DNA of 64,000 nt from JAFEDN01 sp963844565 (GTDB taxonomy: Bacteria > Pseudomonadota > Gammaproteobacteria > Coxiellales > Coxiellaceae), in NCBI GenBank assembly GCA_963844565.1, contig CAWJON010000002.1:744001-808000 (forward strand). Reading direction: 5' to 3'. The notes below the pieces were generated by a model, which was given only the letters and a program-made list of their open reading frames with translations, was not told the origin of the DNA and did no database searches. Made by a program: the position numbers and the translations under genes. The first letter of the stretch is position 1, and each line of letters begins with the position of its first letter. Shown piece after piece: positions 1 to 9,314 of the stretch.

Positions 1-216
1 AAGCAGTTGAAAGAGATGGGAATTGATGCTAATCTTTCCAACATTCGTGACGATTTGGCCAGTCGCGATCAAAGAGATTATCATCGTGCTATTTCTCCCT
101 TGAAACCAGCGCCTAACGCTATCGTTATTGATACCTCGGATCTAAACGTTGACCAAGTTTTCGCTATCGTATTTAAATACGTACAGGAGAAAAAATTAGT
201 CCCGATAAAAGACTAG
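1..216 (+). CDS. cmk: Cytidylate kinase, C-terminal part (cut by window start)
   Basis: This is the end of CMP/dCMP kinase, which makes CDP and dCDP from CMP/dCMP and ATP in the cytosol. The reading frame is open from base 1, so the gene starts upstream of the window. The visible 71 residues contain the family's C-terminal signature RDQRDYHRAISPLKPA followed by the IDTSDLNVDQV segment; the arginines and aspartate there belong to the lid and CMP-binding part. It lies 67 bp upstream of rpsA, the usual cmk-rpsA order in gammaproteobacteria. Confidence 0.93.
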   Translation, partial: KQLKEMGIDANLSNIRDDLASRDQRDYHRAISPLKPAPNAIVIDTSDLNVDQVFAIVFKYVQEKKLVPIKD

Positions 217-283
217 TTTTTTGTGGATTTAATTAACCCATTAACCCAAAACGGTTTATGGTCCAATACATTAGGTAAAGTGC

Positions 284-1948
284 ATGACTGAAAATTTTGC
301 AAAATTATTTGAAGAAAGCGTCGCTCATTTAGATTTACGACCTGGCACGCTAGTAAAAGCCAAAGTAATCGCATTGACTGGAAATCAAATTATTGTAAAT
401 GCCGGTTTAAAGTCCGACGCCGTTATCTCCGCCAGTGAATTCCAAGATGAACCTGTTAACATCGGCGACATTATCGATGTGGTTATTGAAACCGTGGAAA
501 ACGGGTTTGGTGAAACCCGCCTTTCTCGTGAAAAAGCTCGCCGCGCCAGAACTTGGCTGGAATTAGAAAAAGCATATGAAACCGGAGAACCTATTTTAGG
601 CACGATCATAGAACGTGTTAAAGGTGGTTTTACCGTGGAAATCGATTCAGTTCGCGCATTTTTACCGGGTTCCTTGGTTGATGTGAAACCAGTTCGTGAC
701 CCTGGCTACTTAGAAGGTAAATCCCTCGAATTTAAAATCATTAAAATGGATCAAAAGCGCAATAATGTGGTGTTGTCACGTCGAGCCGTATTGGAACGTG
801 AAACCAGCGCAGAACGCGAAGCCCGCTTAGACGAATTACAGGAAGGCCAAGAAGTAATCGGGATAGTTAAAAATATTACCGATTACGGCGCTTTCTTGGA
901 CTTAGGCGGCATTGACGGACTGTTGCACGTCACAGATATTTCTTGGAAACGGGTGAAACACCCCAGTGAAGTACTCAAGGTCGGTGAAGAGCATCGCGTT
1001 AAAATTCTAAAATTTGACCGGGAGAAAAACCGTATCTCTTTGGGTATGAAACAATTGATGGAAGATCCATGGCGGAATATTTCTCGTCGTTACCCCAAAA
1101 CTTCTCGCGTGTTTGGCAAAGTCAGCAACATTACCGATTATGGATGTTTTGTTGAATTGGAAGAAGGGGTTGAAGGCTTGGTGCATATGACGGAAATGGA
1201 CTGGACCAACAAAAATATTCACCCGAGTAAAGTTGTCCAATTAGGTGATGAAGTCGAAGTCATGGTGCTTGAAGTGGATGAAGATCGACGCCGTATTTCA
1301 TTAGGCATCAAACAATGTAAATCCAACCCATGGCAGGAATTTTCTGAAAAACACCAAAAGAATGAGAAAGTTAAAGGTAAGATTCGTTCAATTACTGATT
1401 TCGGAATCTTTGTTGGTTTAGAAGGCGATATCGATGGTCTTATCCATTTATCTGATATTTCTTGGACCGAATCTGGCGATCAAGCGGTACGTAAGTACAG
1501 TAAGGGCGAAGAAATTGAAGCGGTTATTTTAGGAATTGATCCAGATCGCGAAAGAATTTCTCTAAGTATTCGCCAATTGGAAGACGATCCAATTTCTGAA
1601 TTTGTCGATGGACGTAAAGATGAAGTATTTGAAGCGACTATAACTGCAATTGAGGCCAAACGCGCCACCGTACAACTGAGTGACCAAGTGTTCGGACAAT
1701 TGCGAATCAGTGAATACAGTTATCAACGTACGGAAGACTTACGTGAGGAACTTAAAGAAGGCGATAAAATATCAGTGAAAATTGTAAATGTAGATCGAAA
1801 AAATCGTCAATTACAGGTTTCGCATAAAGCCGTTGAAAGTAAACAAACCGGCGGCGATAAACGTTCATCTTCCCTAGGGGTAGAGTCCACCAAGACCACC
1901 TTAGGTGATTTGCTTAAAGAGCAAATGAAAAATAAGGAAGAGGAATAG
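284..1948 (+). CDS. rpsA: 30S ribosomal protein S1
   Basis: S1 binds mRNA on the 30S subunit and helps initiation on messages with weak ribosome binding sites. The 554-residue protein has the full set of six S1 (OB-fold) domains, at about residues 20-87, 105-171, 190-259, 276-346, 363-433 and 450-517. Domains 3 to 6 carry the repeated ITDYGAFL / ITDYGCFV / ITDFGIFV motifs and the DISW / LHVTDISW segments. Length is close to the E. coli protein (557). AGGT lies about 8 bases before the ATG. Position after cmk and before lapA is the usual arrangement. Confidence 0.97.
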   Translation: MTENFAKLFEESVAHLDLRPGTLVKAKVIALTGNQIIVNAGLKSDAVISASEFQDEPVNIGDIIDVVIETVENGFGETRLSREKARRARTWLELEKAYETGEPILGTIIERVKGGFTVEIDSVRAFLPGSLVDVKPVRDPGYLEGKSLEFKIIKMDQKRNNVVLSRRAVLERETSAEREARLDELQEGQEVIGIVKNITDYGAFLDLGGIDGLLHVTDISWKRVKHPSEVLKVGEEHRVKILKFDREKNRISLGMKQLMEDPWRNISRRYPKTSRVFGKVSNITDYGCFVELEEGVEGLVHMTEMDWTNKNIHPSKVVQLGDEVEVMVLEVDEDRRRISLGIKQCKSNPWQEFSEKHQKNEKVKGKIRSITDFGIFVGLEGDIDGLIHLSDISWTESGDQAVRKYSKGEEIEAVILGIDPDRERISLSIRQLEDDPISEFVDGRKDEVFEATITAIEAKRATVQLSDQVFGQLRISEYSYQRTEDLREELKEGDKISVKIVNVDRKNRQLQVSHKAVESKQTGGDKRSSSLGVESTKTTLGDLLKEQMKNKEEE

Positions 1949-1961
1949 CGGAAGAGCGGAA

Positions 1962-1982
1962 GGGGGTCAAGACTTGACCCCC
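1962..1982. repeat. Intergenic palindrome between rpsA and lapA
   Basis: GGGGGTCAAG and CTTGACCCCC are perfect inverted arms around a single A. There is no T-tract after it, so it is not a classic Rho-independent terminator; it could be a REP-like element or an mRNA stability hairpin. It ends about 20 bases before the lapA start. Confidence 0.6.
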
Positions 1983-2002
1983 TCCATAATCGAGGAGGTA
2001 AG

Positions 2003-2239
2003 ATGCGCTATGCTCGGTACATCCTTTGGCTTTTGGTTATAATTCTAGCCCTCGCTTTCACCATCTTAAATGCACATTGGGTGGAGATAAATTACTACTT
2101 CGGTAAAACGAAGGTATTCTTCCCATTGATTCTATTGTTGATGTTAATTATTGGTGCAATTTTAGGCTATTTAGCGGCCATTCCAAAAATCTGGAAAATA
2201 CACCGACAGAATCGCCAACTTAAGCGCAACTCTCCCTAA
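2003..2239 (+). CDS. lapA: LapA family inner-membrane protein (lipopolysaccharide assembly)
   Basis: The small DUF1049/LapA protein has 78 residues with two membrane helices (about residues 4-23 and 39-62) and a short basic tail (KIHRQNRQLKR). A strong GAGGAGGT ribosome binding site precedes the ATG. In enterobacteria LapA works with LapB in control of LPS assembly and of LpxC turnover. Its position directly before lapB supports the call; individual residues are not diagnostic for so small a protein. Confidence 0.85.
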   Translation: MRYARYILWLLVIILALAFTILNAHWVEINYYFGKTKVFFPLILLLMLIIGAILGYLAAIPKIWKIHRQNRQLKRNSP

Positions 2240-2318
2240 GTTGCTTGATTTATACTAAACTGCTAGACTCAATTCAGCTTAGACTCATCTTAGAAAAATT
2301 CAAATTGGTAAATAGTGT

Positions 2319-3515
2319 ATGGTCATTCGAGCACTACATTTTTTGTTATTACCCATTGCTGCAACTTTCGGCTGGTACGTAGGGAAACGAGACCATTCAT
2401 CTTTGCCATCAACCCATCAACTACACCGTGATTATTTACGTGGATTAAGCTATTTAATTAGTGAACAGTCTGATAAAGCGGTCGACGTCTTTATTAAATT
2501 ATCCGAAGTCGATAGTGATACCGCAGAAATTCATTTGGCTTTGGGAAACTTATTTAGACGCCGAGGTGAAGTGGATCGGGCAATCAGGATTCATCAAAAT
2601 TTATTAGCTCGGGAAGAATTAGATAAGCGTTACCATTTACAGGCGTTATTTGCATTAGGACAAGATTTCTTAAAAGCAGGTGTGCTTGACCGTGCAGAAC
2701 AAATTTTTTTAGAACTCGCTGAAATAAAAGAAGGCTGGACCGAGGAAAAACAGAGCAGTTTGCGATTTTTATTGAGAATCTATCAGCAAGAAAGGGATTG
2801 GGGTAAGGCAATTGAAATAGCCAAGAAACTAGAAGAAGAAACCGGAGAACGAATTGATAAATTATTGGCGCAATTATACTGTGAGCTTGCAGAACAAGAG
2901 GCGCAGCAAGGACATGGCGATGAAGCGTTCACCCATTTGCAACATGCCATTCATGCTGATCCCAATTGTGTGCGCGCAAATTTAATTGCTGGTGGTCTTG
3001 CGGTAGAAGGACATACACCATTAAAAGCCATTTTGTATTATCAACAGGTGAAACAACAGGATATTCATTTTATCCCGGAAATCATTGCGCCATTAGGAAG
3101 CTGTTATAAACAAATTGGCGAAGAAAAAAAATATATCGGTTATTTACAAGAATGTTTGGATGTATACCCCAGTTTTACAATTCTAATGATTGTCGTTGAT
3201 TATTTAAGCAAAACGGCTGGTTCAAAAGTGGCTATGCAATATCTTAAAGAAAAATTAGAAACAGATCTTGCCAAACAAATTTCACTAAATCAATTGGCGT
3301 ATTTATATATTACCACCTCTCGAGATACCGACGAAGAAAAATTTTTATTATTAAAAAAAATTATTCTAGAATTATCTATGGACAATCCCAATTATCGCTG
3401 CAACCACTGTGGCTTTTTAGCAAAAACCTTATTGTGGAAATGTCCAGGATGTCAAAATTGGTCATCCATCCACGCCGTTTTACCCTTAAATAAAACACTG
3501 TCCAAAATTAATTAA
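2319..3515 (+). CDS. lapB: Lipopolysaccharide assembly protein LapB (YciM), TPR protein
   Basis: LapB is an inner-membrane-anchored TPR protein that helps LPS assembly and directs FtsH proteolysis of LpxC. The 398-residue sequence has an N-terminal membrane anchor (about 4-20), a run of TPR helices (about 35-330), and a C-terminal rubredoxin-like zinc knuckle with Cys361, Cys364, Cys375 and Cys378 (CNHC and CPGC). Length and order match the family. It lies 79 bp after lapA, probably co-transcribed. Confidence 0.94.
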   Translation: MVIRALHFLLLPIAATFGWYVGKRDHSSLPSTHQLHRDYLRGLSYLISEQSDKAVDVFIKLSEVDSDTAEIHLALGNLFRRRGEVDRAIRIHQNLLAREELDKRYHLQALFALGQDFLKAGVLDRAEQIFLELAEIKEGWTEEKQSSLRFLLRIYQQERDWGKAIEIAKKLEEETGERIDKLLAQLYCELAEQEAQQGHGDEAFTHLQHAIHADPNCVRANLIAGGLAVEGHTPLKAILYYQQVKQQDIHFIPEIIAPLGSCYKQIGEEKKYIGYLQECLDVYPSFTILMIVVDYLSKTAGSKVAMQYLKEKLETDLAKQISLNQLAYLYITTSRDTDEEKFLLLKKIILELSMDNPNYRCNHCGFLAKTLLWKCPGCQNWSSIHAVLPLNKTLSKIN

Positions 3516-3609
3516 TGACAATAAGTGTGATCCCATCTGTTGTTTGTTGATCAAAAATGTTATTTTATACTAATTGGATATTACCCATTTATCTATCGGT
3601 GATAAATTT

Positions 3610-4647
3610 ATGACATTAGTCGGCAGTAGTTTAATTGCTATTTTAACCACCTTATTTTGTATTTGGCTGCTTAGGCCATTGGCTATTCGAATTGGATTTG
3701 TTGATAAACCAGGTGGTCGAAAACAGCATCTCAAAGAAGTTCCCTTAATTGGTGGAATAGCTTTATTCTGCGGCTTTTGTTTTGCCTCACTATCATTACC
3801 CATGTCGCTCCAAGGGTTGCGTGCCTTAATCGCCGGAAGTGGTCTTTTGATTATTTTAGGCGTAGTGGATGATTTTCGGGAGCTAAGTTCTAAGTTGAGG
3901 CTATTTGCGCAAATTGGCGCCGCTTTGTGCTTAGCCGTATGGGGAAATCTACAAGCATCCCATTTAGGGAATTTATTATTTTGGGGTGATATTCATTTAG
4001 GGTTTTGGGCAATTCCGTTCACGGTCATGCTCGTAGTGGGCTACTTAAACGCCATGAATATGATCGATGGGCAAGATGGTTTGGCGGGCGGAATTGCCCT
4101 AGGACAAGTTTTGCTATTGAGTTATTTAAGTTGGTACCTGAATGAACCCGTTAGTTTAACCATATTGATTATAGTAGGGCTGTTGTTAATCGTTTTTTTA
4201 GGCTTCAATTTGCCGCTTCCGGGCAGAAAACAAGCCATTATTTTTTTGGGAGATGCTGGCAGTACCTTTATCGCCTTTGTGGTTGCTTGGTTTGCCATTT
4301 ATTTGGGGCAAAGTCATCCGATGAATTGCAAGCCAATTGTTATTCTTTGGATTTTGGCTTTCCCAGTTTTTGATTTATTTCAGGTTTGTGTACAACGCTT
4401 TAAAAATCGTCAACCATTGCTGTCTGCAAGTTTAGACCATTTGCACTATGTTTTGAAGACCGCAGGCTGCAAAGTCCCCCTTTCAACCGCCATTTTAATT
4501 CTATTTTCTTTTTCCCTAGGTCTCCTAGGTATATTGCTAAATCAATGGCAAGTCAACGAAAGTTGGCAATTTATGGCTTGGCTGGCGGCGTTAGTACTTT
4601 ACTTTTTCATTGTTAAAATTGCACGTAAATGGTCCAAAAATTTTTAG
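3610..4647 (+). CDS. wecA: Undecaprenyl-phosphate N-acetylhexosamine-1-phosphate transferase (WecA/MraY family)
   Basis: This polytopic membrane enzyme moves a sugar-1-phosphate from a UDP-sugar to undecaprenyl phosphate, starting O-antigen or other surface glycan synthesis. From this ATG it has 345 residues and about ten membrane helices. Family motifs are NAMNMIDGQDGLAGG (from residue 147, Mg/substrate binding), FLGDAGS, and a His-containing loop (LDHLHYV). An in-frame TTG at 3574 would add 12 polar residues; I prefer the ATG at 3610 because GGTGAT lies just before it and the first membrane helix starts right after. The 3' end overlaps ccmA by 19 bases. The exact sugar is not readable. Confidence 0.88.
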   Translation: MTLVGSSLIAILTTLFCIWLLRPLAIRIGFVDKPGGRKQHLKEVPLIGGIALFCGFCFASLSLPMSLQGLRALIAGSGLLIILGVVDDFRELSSKLRLFAQIGAALCLAVWGNLQASHLGNLLFWGDIHLGFWAIPFTVMLVVGYLNAMNMIDGQDGLAGGIALGQVLLLSYLSWYLNEPVSLTILIIVGLLLIVFLGFNLPLPGRKQAIIFLGDAGSTFIAFVVAWFAIYLGQSHPMNCKPIVILWILAFPVFDLFQVCVQRFKNRQPLLSASLDHLHYVLKTAGCKVPLSTAILILFSFSLGLLGILLNQWQVNESWQFMAWLAALVLYFFIVKIARKWSKNF

Positions 4648-5261
4648 AAATTAATCAGTTAAGTTTAAAACGTGGCGAACGTTGGCTTTGGCAAGAACTT
4701 AAATTTGGCATTAAAACCGGAGAATGGTTGCAAATAACGGGTGAAAATGGTTCTGGTAAAACCAGTTTATTGCGGGTTTTAGCCGGTCTGGCACAGCCAA
4801 CCAGTGGAAATTTAAATTGGCAAGGGCAGCCCGTAAAAAAAGAGATGCTTGCCTATCAAGAGCAATTACATTATTTAGGACATCAAACCGCAGTTAAAAT
4901 GGATCTTACCGTTTTTGAAAATCTTTCTTTGAGTATCCATCAGTCATTAAGAATTTCTGAGATCAATAAAGTGCTGGATAGCGTGAGTTTATCGACATTC
5001 AAACACACGCCTTTGTATGCTTTGTCTCAAGGTCAAAAACAACGGGTTGGTTTAGCAAGGTTATTGCTGCATGAAGTTCCGTTATGGATTTTGGACGAAC
5101 CATTTGCTGGGTTAGATCAGGATATGATTATTCGCATACAAAAAATATTTGCAGAAAAATTAGCTCGCGAAGGACTCATCATTTTAACGTCGCATCAGCC
5201 CTTAAATTTATCCCTGCAAACTGGACAAGTGTTAAATCTCGATCATGAAAAAATATCATAA
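4629..5261 (+). CDS. ccmA: Heme exporter ATP-binding protein CcmA
   Basis: ATPase of the CcmABCD complex, which releases heme-loaded CcmE (holo-CcmE) for cytochrome c maturation. In 210 residues it shows Walker A GENGSGKT (38-45), the ABC signature LSQGQ (132-136) and Walker B LWILDEP (152-158), followed by the switch His in SHQP. The start overlaps the end of wecA and the end overlaps ccmB, indicating coupled translation. Confidence 0.96.
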   Translation: MVQKFLEINQLSLKRGERWLWQELKFGIKTGEWLQITGENGSGKTSLLRVLAGLAQPTSGNLNWQGQPVKKEMLAYQEQLHYLGHQTAVKMDLTVFENLSLSIHQSLRISEINKVLDSVSLSTFKHTPLYALSQGQKQRVGLARLLLHEVPLWILDEPFAGLDQDMIIRIQKIFAEKLAREGLIILTSHQPLNLSLQTGQVLNLDHEKIS

Positions 5262-5928
5262 TATTGTTATCACGATTGTTCGGCGTGAGTTTTTACTCAC
5301 TTGGCGTAAACCTGCAGAATGGATCAACCCTTTATTATTCATTTTGTTGGTAGTCACCTTATTTTCTCTTTCAATGAATCCTGATCCTAAAATTTTACAA
5401 AATATTGGGCCGAGTATTTTATGGGTAGCCGTTCTGCTTGCTGTTTTGTGGTCGTTGAATCGCCTTTTTCAACCGGATTTTGAAGATGGTACACTCGAGC
5501 AATGGCTACTTTGTCCTTATCCCTTTTCGCTGTTGATTTTTGTTAAATTATTAGCGCATTGGTTAATGCTAGTTATTCCTTTGTTAATGATGACCCCGTT
5601 GTTAGGTTTAATGTTACATTTAAATAGTGAAATGATAATCATTCTGCTGATTACTTTTTTAATGGCGACGCCGTTGTTAATTTTAATTGGTGCAATCTGT
5701 ACAGCCATTTTGGTTGGTTTACGCCACAATGGATTATTATTGGCCCTTATATTATTACCTTTGTATATTCCTGTTTTAATTTTAACGACAGGTGCGATTA
5801 ATTTAGTCGCAGATGGATATAGCCCTGCTGCTCCCTTGGCTTGGCTCGGATGTTTAATGATTTTTGCTTTAATATCGGCGCCGTTCGTTACGGCTTTTTC
5901 TTTGCGGATAGGGATTGCTTATCGTTAG
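5245..5928 (+). CDS. ccmB: Heme exporter membrane protein CcmB
   Basis: Integral membrane partner of CcmA. The 227-residue protein has about six hydrophobic helices and the family's early FEDGTLEQWLLCPYP segment (about residues 75-90). It overlaps ccmA by 17 bases and precedes ccmC by 30. Length matches CcmB proteins (about 220). Confidence 0.95.
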   Translation: MKKYHNIVITIVRREFLLTWRKPAEWINPLLFILLVVTLFSLSMNPDPKILQNIGPSILWVAVLLAVLWSLNRLFQPDFEDGTLEQWLLCPYPFSLLIFVKLLAHWLMLVIPLLMMTPLLGLMLHLNSEMIIILLITFLMATPLLILIGAICTAILVGLRHNGLLLALILLPLYIPVLILTTGAINLVADGYSPAAPLAWLGCLMIFALISAPFVTAFSLRIGIAYR

Positions 5929-5958
5929 AATCACTTTGTAATTTTAGTTGAGACTTTT

Positions 5959-6774
5959 ATGCTGAAACTTTTTTATCAATTGGCTTCTCCACGCACTTGC
6001 TTTCAATGGATGGGTCGGATACTGCCTTGGGTTTCGTTGGCAGCAATTTGTTTATTTGCTTATGGCCTTGCTGGCGGATTATGGTTGGCGCCTGCTGATT
6101 ATCAACAAGGTGATGTGTACCGAATTATTTACATTCATGTTCCTGCGGCTATGTGGTCTTTAGGGATATATATCTTTATGTCCGTGGCAGTGATCATCCA
6201 CTGGGTTTGGAAAATAAAAATAGCCGATAGCATCGCCAAATTAAGCGCCCCAATCGGTGCATTGTTTACCTTGATGGCGTTAATTACCGGTTCTATCTGG
6301 GGAAAACCCACCTGGGGGACTTGGTGGATTTGGGATGCGCGTTTAACTTCCGAATTAATTTTATTTTTTATTTATGCAGGTATTATGTCCTTGCGTTCTG
6401 CTATGCCAGATCTAGACTTGGCTGCCAAAGCCAGCGGATTATTAACTCTGGTCGGATTGGTCAATATTCCGATCGTGCATTATTCTGTCGACTGGTGGCA
6501 AACCCTTCATCAGGGGGCGACGCTACTGCAGTTGGCAAAACCCACCATGGCCCCACAAATGCTTTATCCATTATTTGCCATGATCGGCGCTTTCTTTTGT
6601 TATTTTTTGGTTATTTTGGCTTTAGGGTTACAATATGAGCTGTTGAAACGTGAGGCGCAATCCAGCTGGGTACAGTCATATTTGTCAAAAATTGGACAAA
6701 AAGAAGCTGTTGGTGCGTTATCTTTTTTTCTATGGGCGGATACGCCTCTTATGTTTGGTCAGCTTATGCAATAG
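5959..6774 (+). CDS. ccmC: Heme handling protein CcmC
   Basis: CcmC presents heme to CcmE on the periplasmic face. The tryptophan-rich WWD motif (WGTWWIWDARLT, residues 119-130) and the flanking heme-ligand histidines (His60 in IYIHVPAA, and the His in VHYSVDWW near 184) are present, with six membrane helices. At 271 residues it is about 20 longer than usual because the frame runs on through the start of ccmD; the overlapping tail is poorly conserved in character. Confidence 0.96.
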   Translation: MLKLFYQLASPRTCFQWMGRILPWVSLAAICLFAYGLAGGLWLAPADYQQGDVYRIIYIHVPAAMWSLGIYIFMSVAVIIHWVWKIKIADSIAKLSAPIGALFTLMALITGSIWGKPTWGTWWIWDARLTSELILFFIYAGIMSLRSAMPDLDLAAKASGLLTLVGLVNIPIVHYSVDWWQTLHQGATLLQLAKPTMAPQMLYPLFAMIGAFFCYFLVILALGLQYELLKREAQSSWVQSYLSKIGQKEAVGALSFFLWADTPLMFGQLMQ

Positions 6775-6854
6775 TCGCAATTATGTTAATATTACCGGTA
6801 TTATTTATAAAAAGAAAAATTAGCCGGTTGGTTCATCATGAATGTACAACGTAA
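6732..6854 (+). CDS. ccmD: Heme exporter protein CcmD (short ORF in ccmC-ccmE overlap)
   Basis: A 40-residue ORF starts inside the 3' end of ccmC in another frame and runs over the ccmE start. It begins MGGYASYVWSAY, the hallmark of CcmD (GGY-x-x-YVW-x-AY), followed by one membrane helix and a basic tail (KRKISR). CcmD is the small subunit that stabilises CcmC-CcmE. No upstream in-frame start codon is visible, so the usual short N-terminal segment is missing or lies within sequence now read only as ccmC. Confidence 0.85.
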   Translation: MGGYASYVWSAYAIVAIMLILPVLFIKRKISRLVHHECTT

Positions 6855-7419
6855 AAGACGCCTATATTTTATAACCTTACTCATATTTGGATTTGGTCTT
6901 GCTACTACTTTGGCCTTGTATGCTTTACGACAAAACATAAATCTCTACTTTACCCCTCGACAATTGGTGGAAAACAAACCCTCAACCAACCATCTATTTC
7001 GTCTCGGAGGTATGGTGGTGAAGGGCAGTGTGCATCATGGGGAGAATTTGAACGTTCGTTTCACGCTGACAGATTTTCATTCAAACTGCGATGTTGAGTA
7101 CCAAGGCATATTGCCGGCTTTGTTTCGAGAAGGGCAGGGAATTGTGGTGGAAGGTCGCCTCAACTCCACAGGCGTTTTTGTTGCCGATCAGGTTTTAGCG
7201 AAACATGACGCCAATTATCGACCGCCAGCGATTCCCGCTGAAAACAGCGGGAATCGCTTCCTGGTTTTAAATCCTGCGCATTGGCAAAGCCAATTGCTCG
7301 GAATGAAGGGGGAGAATCGCGATTCTCCCCCTTACGATCCCCCATCGCGGAAAGTGGAATTCCCTTCAGCGGGAACTCCTAATCGCTCGTCTTTGATTCC
7401 CGTCCGAGAAAAATCATGA
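6838..7419 (+). CDS. ccmE: Heme chaperone CcmE with repeat-bearing C-terminal extension
   Basis: Periplasmic heme chaperone that binds heme covalently through His123, with Tyr127 as axial ligand (AKHDANY), after an N-terminal anchor (about 9-28) and an OB-fold domain. The core ends near residue 131. The remaining about 60 residues are unlike a normal CcmE tail and are coded by palindromic DNA (arms at 7228-7257 and 7306-7333), read in frame. This makes the protein 193 residues rather than about 150. The end overlaps ccmF by four bases. Confidence 0.94.
   Translation: MNVQRKRRLYFITLLIFGFGLATTLALYALRQNINLYFTPRQLVENKPSTNHLFRLGGMVVKGSVHHGENLNVRFTLTDFHSNCDVEYQGILPALFREGQGIVVEGRLNSTGVFVADQVLAKHDANYRPPAIPAENSGNRFLVLNPAHWQSQLLGMKGENRDSPPYDPPSRKVEFPSAGTPNRSSLIPVREKS
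7228..7380. repeat. Palindromic elements inserted in frame in the ccmE tail
   Basis: Three inverted repeats follow each other. At 7228-7257, arms GCGATTCCCGCTG / CAGCGGGAATCGC flank AAAA. At 7306-7333, 13-base arms flank a central GC (AAGGGGGAGAATC / GATTCTCCCCCTT). An imperfect one (GGAATTCCC / GGGAACTCC) spans 7357-7380. All are translated without a stop as part of CcmE, comparable in principle to the coding palindromic elements of Rickettsia. Confidence 0.75.
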
Positions 7420-9314
7420 TCGCGGAAATGGGTCATTACGCCATTATACTCGCGTTGTGCTTGGCTATTGTTCAAATTATTTTACCGCAGATATCTAAAT
7501 ACACCGCTCGTGGACAATGGGTGATGATTGCTTTGAGCTTTATGGCTTTGGCCTATGCACTGATCACGAATGATTTTTCCTTGGCTTATGTAGCCGCGAA
7601 TTCAAATTCGCATTTGCCCATTATCTACCGTTTTTGTGCTTTATGGGGCGCCCACGAGGGTTCTTTGCTGTTATGGGTCTTTATTTTAAGCAGCTGGATG
7701 GTGGCGATCAGTTTTTTTAGCCGCCAACTTCCTCAGCTGATGCTTGCTCGTGTTTTAGCAGTCTTATCAGTTGTCGCCATTGGTTTTTACTTATTTTTAC
7801 TCACCACCTCGAGCCCGTTCACACTATTGTCTTCAGTCCCATCTGATGGTGTGGATTTAAATCCCATTTTGCAAGATCCGGGCTTGGCCGTTCATCCGCC
7901 GATTCTTTACATGGGATATGTCGGTTTTGCAGTGCCTTATGCTTTTGCGATTGCTGCCTTATTGCAGGGTGGGCTAACTTCCACTTGGACACGATGGGCC
8001 AGACCCTGGACTTTGGCCGCTTGGTGTTTCCTTACCTTAGGTATTATTTTGGGAAGCGCTTGGGCATATCGAGAACTCGGCTGGGGCGGGTGGTGGTTTT
8101 GGGATCCTGTCGAAAACGCCTCTTTTCTACCTTGGTTAGCGGGGACGGCGTTAATCCATTCTTTGGCGGTAACGGAGAAACGGCAGCTTTTTAAAGCTTG
8201 GACCGTGTTATTAGCTGTTTGTGCCTTTTCTTTGAGTTTGTTAGGTACGTTTCTGGTGCGTTCAGGCATTTTAGTTTCAGTGCATAGCTTTGCAGCCGAT
8301 CCGCAACGCGGATTATTTATGTTAGCCTTTCTGTTGTTTATCGTGGGCGGTTCTTTATCGTTATACGCTTGGCGTGGGAGACAATTAGCTTTGGCTGGAC
8401 AATTTACCTTGTTTTCGCGTGAATCATTTTTATTAGCCAATAACATTTTATTATTTGTCGCGATGTTGACAGTATTGTTGGGAACCATTTACCCACTAAT
8501 AATGGATGTTTTACATTTGGGAAAATTATCGGTGGGCGCACCTTATTTTAATTCAGTATTTATTCCAATCATGTTCCCCGTATTTATTTTAATGGCCATA
8601 GCGCCCTTATTTCATTGGCAAGCCACCAATATCTCCCTTTTTAAAATCAAAATAATTATTTATCTCATTATTACGATAATTTTGGCCGCAGTTTTACCTA
8701 TTTTTTTCGGTCTTTCATTCACTTTTTTGATTTTTTTAGGACTCGCCTTAAGTTTTTGGGTAATATTATGGTCTCTGAACCATGGTTTTACGTGGAAAAA
8801 AGGCGCTTTAATGCGGCGGCGACTTTCTAATAGCCAATGGGGTATGATACTGGCGCATATCGGCATAGGTGTAACCGCACTGGGTATCATTGTGACCACA
8901 GCTTATAGCCAGCAACGTGACGTGGCGATGAAAGTGGGAGAATCGATGAAATTGGGCCCTTACCAGTTCCAATTTCAAGCGATCCGGCCATTAGTTGGGC
9001 CGAATTATCAAGGTTGGGAAGGACAAGTAGCCGTCACCTCTCCCAATCAGAAAACCAGAATTTTATTTCCAGAACAGCGTTTTTATCCTGTTTCACAAAC
9101 CGCGACAGCCAAAGCAGCAATTAATGCCGGTATCTTTCGTGATCTTTACGTTGCATTAGGGACTCAGCTACCGGATGGCGCTTGGTCTTTACGCTTTTAT
9201 TATAAGCCTTTTATTCGTTGGATTTGGGGAGGAGGAATTATGATGGCCATGGGTGGATTATTAGCAATTTTAGATAAACGTTATCGATTTAACAAAAGCC
9301 GTGTTATCGCATGA
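7416..9314 (+). CDS. ccmF: Cytochrome c heme lyase subunit CcmF
   Basis: Large polytopic protein that transfers heme from CcmE to apocytochrome c with CcmH/CcmI. In 632 residues it has about 14 membrane helices and the WWD domain WGGWWFWDPVENASFLPW (223-240), with conserved histidines such as in GAHEGS (80) and AVHPPILYMGY (160). Length matches the family (about 640). It overlaps ccmE and ccmG by four bases each. Confidence 0.97.
   Translation: MIAEMGHYAIILALCLAIVQIILPQISKYTARGQWVMIALSFMALAYALITNDFSLAYVAANSNSHLPIIYRFCALWGAHEGSLLLWVFILSSWMVAISFFSRQLPQLMLARVLAVLSVVAIGFYLFLLTTSSPFTLLSSVPSDGVDLNPILQDPGLAVHPPILYMGYVGFAVPYAFAIAALLQGGLTSTWTRWARPWTLAAWCFLTLGIILGSAWAYRELGWGGWWFWDPVENASFLPWLAGTALIHSLAVTEKRQLFKAWTVLLAVCAFSLSLLGTFLVRSGILVSVHSFAADPQRGLFMLAFLLFIVGGSLSLYAWRGRQLALAGQFTLFSRESFLLANNILLFVAMLTVLLGTIYPLIMDVLHLGKLSVGAPYFNSVFIPIMFPVFILMAIAPLFHWQATNISLFKIKIIIYLIITIILAAVLPIFFGLSFTFLIFLGLALSFWVILWSLNHGFTWKKGALMRRRLSNSQWGMILAHIGIGVTALGIIVTTAYSQQRDVAMKVGESMKLGPYQFQFQAIRPLVGPNYQGWEGQVAVTSPNQKTRILFPEQRFYPVSQTATAKAAINAGIFRDLYVALGTQLPDGAWSLRFYYKPFIRWIWGGGIMMAMGGLLAILDKRYRFNKSRVIA

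Noticed and set aside
7937..8488. 183-codon minus-strand ORF in ccmF
   Set aside because: It is the reverse shadow of a well-supported membrane protein gene, with no ribosome binding site and an Asn/Lys-rich composition typical for such shadows.
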